Assembly (NCBI GenBank): GCA_027924585.1
Contig: BSBM01000232.1
Coordinates: forward strand, 27,924,501-27,988,500
From: Larix kaempferi
Taxonomy: Eukaryota; Streptophyta; Pinopsida; Pinales; Pinaceae
Length of the DNA: 64,000 bases
Direction: 5' to 3'
Shown piece after piece: positions 31,435-42,189 of the stretch. The position numbers and the translations under genes were made by a program. The first letter of the stretch is position 1; every line of letters starts with the position of its first letter. The notes beneath the pieces are model-generated. The model searched no databases. It had not been told where the DNA came from and saw only the letters and a list, made by a program, of their open reading frames with translations.

Positions 31435-33305
31435 TCTAATGGTGATGGTGACAATGACCATGATGGTGATGATGGTGAAAATGGGAATGAGGATGAGGAT
31501 GGTGATGGTGACAATGAGACGATGTGACAATCATCAAGATGGTGATGGTGACAATGAGCATGAGGATGATGATGGATGATTGAAGAGAATATTATGGTGT
31601 ACTTAGATGAGAGTAAAAAACAAATATAACAAATCCATGACGAAGCTTGTGAAATTTATGAAGTTGTTTATGAATATGAAAAATTGAACCTTACTAGAAA
31701 AAAATGTTATTTTGCTTGACAAGTATTAGGAGAGGCACTTTCTGAGAGGTATAGTCTCAACCAAAAAAAAATACCTATTCTTGTTTCACCTACGGAGACA
31801 ATGATGATGAGGATGGTGGTGGTGACAACATGAGCATGAGGATGATGAGGCATGATGGTAATGGTGATGGTGACAATGAGCTTGAGGATGAGGATGGTGA
31901 CAATAAGAATGAGGATGATGATGGATGATGGATGATAATATTATAGTGTACTAAGACGAGAGCAACATACAAAGATGAAAAATCCATGACAAAGCTTGTG
32001 CAATTTATCAATTTGTTTATGAATATGAAAAATTTAACCATACCAGAAGAAAATGTTATTTTTCTTGGAAAGTAGTGATCGTGAGAATGGTGATGGTGAT
32101 GGTTATGGTGATAGTGAAAATGGGAATGGTGATAATAAAACATGGTGGTGATGGTGACAATGGGAATGGGGATGGTGATGGTGACAATGATCATGCGGAT
32201 GATGGCGGATGATAGATGATGGATGAGGATGGTGATGGTGACAACATGAGCATGACTCAGGATGATAAGGCATGATGGTGATGGCAAAAATGGGCATGGT
32301 GATGGTGACGATGGACATGGTGATTATGAAGCATGATGGTGATGGTGAAAATGATCATGGTGATGGTGATGGTGATAATGAACATGATGTCGATGATGGT
32401 GAAAATGGGCATGAGGATGGGGACGGTGACAGTGACAATGAAACAATGAGGATGGTGATGGTTACAACGAGCATGAGGATGGTGATGGATGCCATATGAT
32501 GGATGAGGACGGTGATGGTGACAACATGTGCATGAGGATGATGGTGATGGTGACAATGGACATGGTGATGATGAAGCATGATAGCGATGGTGACAATGAG
32601 AATGGGGATAGTGATGGTGACAATGAGCATGATGGCGAAAATGGGAATGAGGATGGGGGTGGTGATGGTGCCAATGAGACAATGAGGATGGTGATGGTGA
32701 CAATGAGCATGAGGATGTTGGTGGATGATAGATGATGGATGAGGATGGTGATGGTGACAACATGAGCATGAGGATGATGAGGCATGATGGTGATGGTGAA
32801 AACATGAGCATGAGGATGATGAGGCATGATGGATAGGTGACAATAGGCATGGTGATGATGAAGCATGATGGTGATGGTGACAATGAGCATGGGGATTGTG
32901 ATGGTGAAAATGAGCATGATGGAGACAATGGTGAAAATGGGAATTAGGATGGGGATAGTGACAGTGACAATGAGACAATGAGGATGGTTATGGTGACAAT
33001 GACCAGGAGGATGACAGATGATGGATGAGGATGGTGATAGTAACAACATGAGCATCATGATGATGAGGCATGATGGTGATGGTGACAATGGGAATGGTGA
33101 TGATGAATCATTATGGTGATGGTGATAATGAACATGGGGATGGTTATGGTGACAATGACCATGATGGAAAGGATGGTGATAATGGGCATGAGGATGAGGA
33201 TGGTGATGGTGACAATGATACAATGAGCATGAGGATAATGGTGGATTACAAACGATGGATGAGGAGGATGATGGTAACAACATGAGCATGATGATGATGA
33301 TGACA
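31435..33305. repeat. GATGGTGATGGTGACAATGAG minisatellite with higher-order structure
   Basis: About 1.9 kb is dominated by 6- and 18-bp multiples of GATGGT with GACAATGAGCATGAG variants. The landmark GACAACATGAGCATG recurs at about 31824, 32241, 32521 (variant), 32757, 33042 and 33276, giving alternating spacings near 235 and 280 bp in the right part. A unit of about 155 bp unlike the rest is present twice (31574-31730 and 31924-32077). Long His-rich and Asp-rich open frames on the two strands follow from the repeat and are not genes. Confidence 0.85.
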
Positions 33306-33531
33306 ATGTTATAACTAGGATCTCCATGCAATCGTCCAAGCTATCAAAAAATAGAAACATTATTGGACACACATGTATGATCACACCGAAGACTTTTGCG
33401 AAGATGTCAAGAAAAAATATGAAATAAATTATATCATGCAAGTTATAATACAATACTACAAGTTGATAACACTAAAATAGTTGCCTTAGTGTGACTTTTT
33501 TCCATTTCAAATGTGGCATTAACTGAGCATA

Positions 33532-35141
33532 TCATTCAAGTGGGCCTTCTAGATCCTCTCTATTTCTAATTGTCTCCATCAATATCTCATGCTCTTCATG
33601 AGGTAAGAAGTAGCGTACCTTGTTCGAGCTATTTATAGACATTGTTTTTAGCTGGATGTTTGTACCAATGATCAGGTTTGTAAAGTGATACACCATCAAA
33701 CCTGGTTTGTAATCCATGTATACATACCCTCTATTCTCTCTTGACTTTCCATCTAGTGTAATATATTCACCCTGAACAACCATCGATCCAATGGGAAATT
33801 CATTTCCTTCACTATCAATTAATGATGCATTGATGGTTTGCTTACATTGGATGCATCGTGCCAACCAATAATTTGTGCCCCATTCATTGCCTTTCGGGGA
33901 AACAATTGCATAGATGTGTCCTACAAAAATGCACTGTACGATCAATTGCAAACATGTGGGGTTTTGATAGCATGGTTAAATAAAAAAAAGGATTTGAGAT
34001 ATAATTGCAAAAATATATACCTAGATGTACAAGATCAAATATATGATGATAGTCAATCGAAATAGATGACTAGCCCTCCTCTAACTAGATTATTTCAACA
34101 ACAACACATGGGTCTAATACTAGTGATTCATGATCCCACTCATCAATTTAGTCCATTGATTCACAACCATCCCATTCTCCACTGCTACAGGGGCCACATA
34201 ATAAAGCAAGTTTTCACATCCATATTTCAAACAAAGGGTTGTTTGAGCTTTGAACAAAATGAAATACACATGTTCCTTATAGTGTGTTGCAACTATACGA
34301 ATGTGATTGATCTATATCAAACACTTTCCAGAAATTTCTTACCACATGTCTTGTCCTTGTTGATGTTCATCACTCGTTGGTTCGATGTGACATTATTGTA
34401 GAGCACCATTGAACTATGGATTCTTCATCTTGGATATGAGGGTTTATTATAAACCTCATCTCCTCTCTTCATAGGGTATTTTTGATGCATGCACCATCCC
34501 CATCATGCTCTCCATTCCCATGCCCGGTCTCAAAATAGTTCCAAATTATATGCAGCACATCGTATGTCTTGTACAAAACACTCAACCATTGAAATACATG
34601 AGCATTTTCGAACTGGCCCATAGAACCATATGACCATATCCAATTTTGATCCATCTGTATATCTCTCTCCTTTAGCTAATCGTAGAAAATTTGAAAGCAA
34701 TGTTGCACATAATGTAGGTCATGGCACCTATCATCACTGATGTAGAAGTTTGTCTCCTTCATTGTTATCCTCTTGTTGTTGCTGCTCTCTGGCCCATGCC
34801 TATATGTGATGTGTACCATTATGATAATCTGGTATGAACGGTAATACTGACTTTGAATCTCATTTTGTGCCTGAAGGGTGTAGGTATCAGCAAAATCCAC
34901 AACCGACAATATGGTGCCAAGGGGAAAGGTGTCCCTGCATTTTCTATACTACTCATCTTTCCATCATGCTACATGCACATGTTGAACATTCTGCTTTTTT
35001 TTTTTGTAAAATTCCTTTATGAAATCGCATATCCATACCCAGTGCTATGAAAAGAAGGGTGTTATTACAATGTGACCTTTAAAATATATATATGTATAAA
35101 TTGAGTGTACAATTAGAAAGTATGAAATCTTCACTTACTTG
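33532..35141 (-). pseudogene. Unrecognised intron-containing gene, 3' half (left of copia insertion)
   Basis: This continues the gene fragment at 42190-43914. After an acceptor (TTCTTTTCATAG) at about 35045 the product reads HWVWICDFIKEFYKK, then ILSVVDFADTYTLQAQNEIQ, FYISDDRCHDLHYVQHCF, DQNWIWSYGSMGQFENAHVF and NYFETGHGNGEHDGDGA, and ends with KGNEWGTNYWLARC...LEGPLE at 33532. Similar strings (DFxENYT...EIQS, SDGCxxQFK, HGKGxxDGxGA) occur, from memory, in an uncharacterised eukaryotic family; conserved Asp/His positions suggest a transposase-like enzyme, but this is unproven. In this copy SDG reads SYG and HGKG reads HGNG, and stops and frame changes are common. A poly-A slip follows EFYKK. 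Confidence 0.6.
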
Positions 35142-35797
35142 TGTTGATGTAATTGTAACTTCGGAATGTATTTCACCTATGTATATTGTATTCCTATAGA
35201 GATTTCATTATTCCTCTATACGGAAGTGTTTGTATTCCTATAGAGATGTTATTATTCCTCTATACGGAAGTGTCGTCATTTATATTGTAAGTGTCGTAAC
35301 TTATACTTGATGGGTTATTAGACCACCTTGATGGGGTCGACCCTATATGAGTCATGTGGGTAAAATGGTTATTAGACCACCCTATTGGGGTTCGGCCCTG
35401 TCAACATTATGTTAGGTGGTTAAGTTAAGGCCGACCTAGTAAAGGTTATTAGGCAAGTCAAGTCATGTATAAATAGAGTGCGGGAGGCACTCTATTTGAT
35501 CATTCACTTTTCTCACTCATATACTCTCATTGGAGAGTGGCGCACTTGTGGAGGAGGAGAAGCTGCTGCTAGGAGGACTATCTCTTATTCTTGGATTGTA
35601 TCATTTCTCTATCTATCTCTAAGCAAGTTGCAGGGTTTTTCACCTTCTTGGTTTTCCCCAGTGAAACTCTGTGTCTCTTGTGTGCTTGCATTATTGTGTC
35701 CATGATTGATATGCTATAGATATGTTGTAGATATGCTGTACATGTTATTCTCTCAATTAAGATCCTAGATCAGATTGAAATTTCTGAAAAACTGACA
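35142..35797 (+). mobile_element. 5' LTR of copia element
   Basis: U3 contains two tandem duplications: a ~46-bp unit with TATTCCTATAGAGATGTTAT and CCTCTATACGGAAGTGT, and a longer one with GGTTATTAGACCACC. The TATA box TATAAATAG is at 35469-35477, overlapped by an 11-bp hairpin stem (35472-35498). The LTR ends in ACTGACA immediately before the PBS. Confidence 0.93.
35472..35498 (+). promoter_or_regulatory. Perfect 11-bp hairpin at LTR TATA box/start site
   Basis: AAATAGAGTGC pairs with GCACTCTATTT around a GGGAG loop. The 3' LTR has the same stem (41873-41883 with 41888-41898) around a 4-nt GGGG loop. It overlaps the end of the TATA box and reaches the expected start site, so it could form in DNA or at the 5' end of the transcript. 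Confidence 0.75.
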
Positions 35798-35812
35798 TGG
35801 TATCAGAGCTAG
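35798..35812 (+). promoter_or_regulatory. Primer binding site of copia element (tRNA-iMet)
   Basis: TGGTATCAGAGCTAG, directly abutting the LTR end, carries the classic plant copia initiator-Met primer site. Confidence 0.92.
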
Positions 35813-38480
35813 CCTGAAAGAAGGCATGGTATGGCATTTATGACATTTGTTACACTTACGAAGCTAGGGCTTGATATAGCAAAAACCAGTCATCGTATCA
35901 CTTTCGCTATAAATCCATTTTGGCGAGGTTTCAGGATCTGAAACTCTTACAGGTCGAATATAAGATCCCCATGTACCTTGTGTCTGAAGCAAAACTTCTA
36001 ATTCGTTGTAATTTTTGTTTTATGATCTGTACAATCTAGGGTTTCTGCCTCTTCCAGATATCAGTCATAAACAGGTGACCTAGGAAAAAAGGTCAGAACT
36101 TGGGCTAGGAATCTCCAAATGAAATTTTGTAAAATGTGACAGGTAGGTAATGGACTGTAGTTTCTTAGGAAAGGAGTTTAGAGGCTGAAGTTGAACCAAT
36201 GACATGTGGCACGCTGTACAAGTTCGCTCTCCTGTTTTATCCCATAAACAGGTCACATTGCGACACTTGGCATAACTCTCTCTCAGAGAATCCAATTGAG
36301 GTCAAACCTATGGGGTTGGAAAGATGACAGGTCGGGATACCACAAGTAGAAGTTTCACATGATGTGGATTCGTAATTTTGGAGTTACACCAGAAACAATT
36401 AGGTGCATATTTCTGTCAAAACACAATTGGATTTTGAGCACCTTCATTCATGGCTCCGGGAATTAGGGTTTCTGAGAAAGTTGGTATTTTTGTAATCGGA
36501 GACCACGGATGAATGATACTCATCAAAATCGAAATTTAGAGACCAAGCTCAAATTTTTTGGTTGGGTAGAAGGCCGGGCTTAATCAAACCCTAGTTCGAG
36601 AATTTGACCGAAAAAGTGAAAAATTAGGGCTTCTACAAAAATGGGAATGTTTGAAATCTGTGACCATAGCTGGAAGCTCCTTGGAAAAATAGAAGTTTAG
36701 ATCTTTGGATCAAACTATTTGGTTGGGTAAAGCTCCGGGAAACTTAAACCCTAATTCAGGGTCCTCCCAGTGAATCCGAAAGTTTGAAAAGCAAATTTGA
36801 GGGGTGAAACTTTGCAGTTTTGAAATTCTGAGTATACCAAGTTGATCAGCTCATCAAGGTAGATCTTTCTATCATTTCATAAGTTTGAAATTCAAAGTTT
36901 GAATTTTTAGGGTTTCCCTGACAAACCCAAATCCAAATCCAGATCTAGTTTCTTCAAATCAAGTGGATTGGGTTAATCCTAGAAGAGAATGGATTGGTCA
37001 CCTGCATAAGGGAAGAAGTTCCTATTTCAGAGGGAGATGAAGCTAAGGCATTTAATAATAAGATTACAAGCAATCTCGACATGTATGACTTACAAGTATG
37101 TCTTGAAATCTGTTCATGATTAAGTTTATGGTATGTTTGTCTTCATTAAGGTTAGTACAACCTTGATTAACTTTAGACTTGTCGTATCACCTTAATAAAA
37201 TTATGAATGCATGATAGAAGATATTCATTGATTAGGGTTTTGACACTTATGATTGTACTAATGCATTATGGTGTTGTATGAGGTTGATGTTGTCCGCTAA
37301 CATGAAAGGTACATCAATAAAGACAAATCATGTTCTAGTTCAAGAACATATGACCATGGTGACATGAATACAAAGGTTCATCCATTGCCATGGATCACAT
37401 AGAAGATCTACTTACGAGGTATGTATAACTTGGTTCTATAATGGTTAACCTATGAGATATGCAGGTTACTAGCACAAGTCATTGAAGAGAACAAGGAGAC
37501 ATTATGCGGGTATGTTAGACATAACTAGCTAGCATGCTAATCCAGGTATGTTTTTCCTATATCAAGTTAGAATCCTACCTTGTGTTAGGATCTCTTATAT
37601 AAGTATACATGGCATGATTGATAATGATTATTTATGAAGTTAGAAATTTATGTAATCTAGGGTTTATGCATATTATGTCTCTTACCTTGATTGATGATAT
37701 GACTAACCAGAAGAGTTCTATGGTCAAATATGAATATGCATGAGTAAGAGAAGTATTCCCTAAAACATTGAATGCTAATGCTTACTATCTGTGTTTGAAA
37801 TGATCGTGACTATACATGTTTAAGATTATTGTGTTTTGATAGTATTGAGATTATACTAATGAATGTATGATTATGTATGAGATCTCGAGAGTAACACAAT
37901 GATGATACTAGTAAGCATGCATAGTGATCGAGGATGGATATAAGTTCAAAGATAGGTAATCCAGGAAGCAAAGATCAAGAGGGAGCACACTCCAGTAGTT
38001 CCTGCAAGGAAGCAAATATTGAGAGGGAGTCCACCCTACAAAATAAACAAAGATAAGTATTTGAATTGTCATTTCTTGTATACTTGTTTGTTTAAATAAT
38101 ATTGCTCAATGATGTATATGCGTATGTGCCTAGACTTAGGGTGTATATTATGCATATTAGAATAATTGCATTAATGAACATTATACTACTAATATGGATG
38201 TAATGGGTAAGTGGCCTATGGCACTGTACAACATTCCATTGCTACTTATCTAGAATGAAACCTCTTTGCTGACATGTTGGGAGTTGTGCACACTCTTAAC
38301 AATGTTCTGGTAGAGATTGGAAGGCATCTAGAAAGTTACGTGATATGGATAAATGTTGTATTGAAGCATTGGCTAAGATAATTGCATGACTGTATGACAT
38401 ATTTCTTTATGTGTAAGAAATTGTTCTGAAAACTATGAGATGTTTCTAATCATGCAATTTAACTTGCTTTGTAGGAAAGA
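35813..38480 (+). other. Long non-coding interior of copia element
   Basis: About 2.7 kb lies between PBS and RT where gag, protease and integrase would be expected. There is no plus-strand open frame with a CCHC knuckle, DTG/DSG protease or HHCC/DDE integrase. Several GTATGT and GCAG words resemble splice sites, and a short duplication, GGAAGCAAA...GAGAGGGAG, lies at 37975-38030. The element seems to have been non-autonomous before its stops accumulated, or this interior was replaced. Confidence 0.6.
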
Positions 38481-38599
38481 TCGTATACAATCACCTACAA
38501 AAGAAGGACTACAACATTTGTTCCAGCAACGAAGTTCAAACTATCTATTGAAGATATTGAAGAATCTGAAGTTCCCAGGATACATGATATAGTAAAAGT

Positions 38600-40086
38600 A
38601 TGCCATGGTCGATAAGTACCAATTGATCATGTTTGGGATGTGGTCCCAAGACCTGAAGGGAAGTTTGTTGTGAATTCCAAGTGGATCTATAAGATCAAGC
38701 ATGCTGCAGATGGTAGCATGGAGAAATACAAAGCGAGGTTGTAGCTCATGGATCCTCCCAAAAAGAGGAATTGACTATGAAGAGACTTTTGCACCTATAG
38801 CCAGATACACTTCCATTAGATCAGTACTTTCTCTGGATGCAATGATGAAATGGAAGATACACTAGATGGATGTCAAGACAACTTTCTTGAATGGTGTAGT
38901 CGAAGAGGAAGTGTATGTGGAGTAGCCACTTGCTTTTGAGACACATGACAGGGAGTCATATGTGTGCAGACTGAAGAAAACCTTGTATGTCTTGGAGCAA
39001 GCTCCTAGGACTTGGTATGGTAGGATAGACAACTTTCTATCCAGTTTGGGCTTTAATAAGAGTAAAGCAGATTCCAACCTTTACTACAAGGTTGAGGAAG
39101 GGAATCCCGTGATACTACTCTTGTATGTGGATGACCTATTTGTAACAGGAGAGGATGGATTGATTTCCGATACCAAGAGGAATCTTGTTGCCAAGTTCGA
39201 TATGAAGGACTTGGGTATGATGCACTACTTTCTAGGCATGGAGGTGTGGCAAAGTGCAGATGGAATATTCCTTGGACAAGGGAAGTATGCAGTAGATATC
39301 CTGAAGAGGTTCAAGATGATGGACTGCAATGCCATGGCCACACCTATGGCATCGAACCTGAAGCTTCTGTGTGATGCTTCATCTGATCTAGTTGATGTCA
39401 CAATGTATCGTCAGATGATTGGGTCCTTGATGTACCTGACGAACACAAGACCAGATATTTTCTTTGAGGTGAACACATTGAGCCAGTTCCTGACAGATCT
39501 GAGGAGTGTTCACCTTGTTGCTGTAAAGCATATTCTAAGGTACCTGAAGGGTACAGCTGATTATGGGCTCAAGTATGATGCGAATCAAAAGTTTAACCTG
39601 TAGGGTTATGTTGATTCAGATTGGGCAAGCAGTGCTGCAGATAGGAAGAGCACATCTGGGTGCTGCTTCAGTATGGGATCAGGTGTGATCTCTTGGTTTA
39701 GCAGGAAGCAGTCCTACGTAGCACTGAGTACAACCGAAGCAGAGTATGTTGCAGCTTGTTTGTCCAGTTGTGAGGCAGTATGGCTCCGGAAGCTACTGTC
39801 TGAATTATTTGATCTCCCATTGGAGGCTACTGGTATCTTTTGTGACAACTAGAGTTGTGTGAAGCTGTCTGAGAACCCGGTGTTCCACGACAGGTCGAAG
39901 CACATCGAAATCAAATATCACTATATCAGGGATATGGCGTAGAGAGGATCAGTGAATCTCTTGTATGTTGCGATGGATGAGCAGGTTGCGGATGTGTTGA
40001 CGAAACCACTAGACAGAGTGAAGTTCGAGTACTTCAGAGAGAGGCTTGGTGTTCTTCATATTGAAGACACTTCGAGGAAGAAGTGA
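38600..40086 (+). pseudogene. pol: Copia reverse transcriptase and RNase H
   Basis: The RT starts at GKFVVNSKWIYKIKHAADGS, has a local frameshift pair near 38743-38767, and continues with ETFAPIARYTSIRSVLSL, MDVKTTFLNGVVEEEVYV, YGRIDNFLSSLGF and the polymerase box YVDD at 39124-39135. RNase H has YVDSDWA (Asp), TTEAEYVA (Glu), CDN, and SKHIEIKYHYIRD before VADVLTKPL. The ORF ends at its natural TGA (40084). Five in-frame TAG codons (38863, 38923, 39601, 39850, 39940) all fall where copia proteins have Gln. Confidence 0.95.
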
Positions 40087-40189
40087 TGGACACATTTGCA
40101 GGAGCCATTCCAAGCATGGTGAGAGGAGGATCCTTCCCATCGCTGTGGATGTAAGCACTAGATGATGAGCATCAGGATGATGCTCCAGT

Positions 40190-40640
40190 TACTGCTCTGT
40201 ATATGCATCATGTTGGATGCTTGTCATGATCAGTTGGATCATGTATATATATATGCATCATGTTGGATGCTTGTTATGATCAGTTGGATCATGTATGTGT
40301 ATATGCATCATGTTGGATGCTTGTTATGATCAATTGGATCGTGTATATGTATATGCATCATGTTGGATGCTTGTTATGATCAATTGGATCATGTATATGT
40401 ATATTCATCATGTTGGATGCTTGGACCATGTATCTGTATATGTATCAAGTGGATACGATTGTATGATCAGGTAGATCATGTATGTTGATATATATCAGGT
40501 GGATACATTGTATGATCAGGTGGATCATGTATCTGTGTATGTATCAGGTGGATACATTGTATGATCAGGTGGATCATGTATGATGATATGTATCGGGTAG
40601 ATACTTGGTATGCATTAGGTGGATGCATAGTATGATTAGG
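40190..40640. repeat. 49-50-bp tandem array in copia 3' region
   Basis: TGTTGGATGC starts at 40211, 40261, 40311, 40361 and 40411, exactly 50 bp apart. The array then drifts into ATCAGGTGGATAC units at about 49-50-bp spacing to about 40640. Each unit contains a TGATCA-GTTGGATCATGTAT core. Confidence 0.9.
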
Positions 40641-40794
40641 ATGATCATAGATGACGATCTTCAGGATGTTTCTCCAGATGACATGCATCAAGACGATGCA
40701 GTGATGATGATCAGGATGATCATGTACATCAGGACGATGTATGGTGAGTATCAGGTTGATACTCTATGGCCGTGGACAGGTTGTGCAAGGGTAG

Positions 40795-41290
40795 CATGTA
40801 ATAAGTCTTGGAGATCTGGACAGCATGAAAAAAGCCTCAAATGCTCTTTAGAGATCTTGCTTGGCAAGACACTCTTTTAAGGTTTTGCTAGACCACATGT
40901 AATAAGTCCTAGAGATCTGGACAGGATGAAAAAGGCCTCAGATGCTCTTTAGAGATATTGCTTGGCAAGACACTCTTTTAAGGTTTTGTGGGGACCAAAT
41001 GTAATAAGTCCTGGAGATCTGGACAGGATGAAAAAGGCCTCAGATGCTCTTTAGAGATCTTGCTTGGCAAGACACTCTTTTAAGTTTTTGTGGTAGGGGT
41101 CACATGTAATAAGTCCTGGAGATTTGGGTAGGATGAAAAAGGCCTCATGTGCTCTTTAGAGATATTTCTTGGCAAGACACTCTTTTAAGGTTTTGTGACA
41201 GTCACATGTAAAAGATCCTGGGAGATCCGATAGGTGGAGTTGTTTGCTCATAAAATGCCTGAGATGCTCTTTCTAGGTTTTGTTGACGCA
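40795..41290. repeat. ~102-bp tandem array in copia 3' region
   Basis: CATGTAATAAGTC or close variants begin at about 40795, 40896, 40998, 41103 and 41204, with a degraded sixth near 41287. Units contain GGAGATCTGGACAGGATGAA and TTGGCAAGACACTCTTTTAA. Confidence 0.9.
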
Positions 41291-41543
41291 TGTAATTAGT
41301 CCTAAGGATTGCAAAGTATGGCCAGTGATGATGAATACCTACAGGTGGTGGGCCTACATCTAGTATGAAAAAGGACTGGCTTTGTAGAAATTCCTATGAC
41401 GAGTAGATCGTAGATTGATTGAGATAGCAGCAGCAGTGACGATGATGATGATTCGAGGATGATGATTCGTTGATGATGATCCAGAGAAGAAGACTTGTGC
41501 TAGCAGATCTGTGTCAAGAAATACCTTCCTAGTTAAGAGGGAG

Positions 41544-42189
41544 TGTTGATGTAATTGTAACTTCGGAATGTATTTCACCTATGCATATTGTATTCCTATA
41601 GAGATGTTATTATTCCTCTATACGGAAGTGTTTGTATTCCTATAGAGATGTTATTATTCCTCTATACGGAAGTGTCGTCATTTATATTGTAAGTGTCGTA
41701 ACTTATACTTGATGGGTTATTAGACCACCTTGATGGGGTCGGTCCTGTATGAGTCATGTGGGTAAAATGGTTATTAGACCACCCTATTGGGGGTCGGCCC
41801 TATCAGCATTATGTTATGTGGTTAAGTTAAGGCCGACCTAGTAAAGGTTATTAGGCAAGTCAAGTCATGTATAAATAGAGTGCGGGGGCACTCTATTTGA
41901 TCATTCACTTTTCTCACTCATATACTCTCATTGGAGAGTGGCACACTTGTGGAGGAGGAGAAGCTGTTGCTAGGAGGACTATCTCTTATGCTTGGGTTGT
42001 ATCATTGTTCTATCTATCTTTGAGGAAGTTGCGGGGTTTTTCACCTTCTTGGTTTTCCCCAGTGAAACTTTGTGTCTCTTGTGTGCTTGCATTATTGTGT
42101 CCATGGTATAGATATGTTGTAGATATGTTGTACATGTTATTCTCTCAGTTAAGATCCTAGATCATATTGAAATATTTGAAAAACTAACA
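41544..42189 (+). mobile_element. 3' LTR of copia element
   Basis: Nearly identical to the 5' LTR, with the same internal duplications and hairpin. It follows the purine tract AGTTAAGAGGGAG and ends in ACTAACA at 42189. Differences from the 5' copy are scattered single bases and a few short indels. Confidence 0.93.

Larger units (their letters stand above)
35142..42189 (+). mobile_element. Ty1/copia retrotransposon with both LTRs
   Basis: The 7048-bp element has LTRs 35142-35797 and 41544-42189, each TGTTGATG...ACA. The flanks are ACTTG (35137-35141) and ACTTC (42190-42194), a 5-bp target duplication with one mismatch. A tRNA-iMet PBS adjoins the left LTR and a purine tract (TTAAGAGGGAG) precedes the right one. 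Only RT and RNase H are recognisable; no gag, protease or integrase is found in the 2.7 kb before RT. It interrupts the unknown minus-strand gene exactly at a splice donor. Confidence 0.95.

Noticed and set aside
31790-33453. Long His/Ser/Pro-rich minus-strand frames and Asp/Met/Gly-rich plus-strand frames
   Set aside because: They are direct translations of the GATGGT minisatellite; several overlapping frames stay open on both strands, as expected for such repeats.
40190-41290. CRISPR-like regular repeats
   Set aside because: Units are contiguous tandem repeats without unique spacers, inside a plant copia element.
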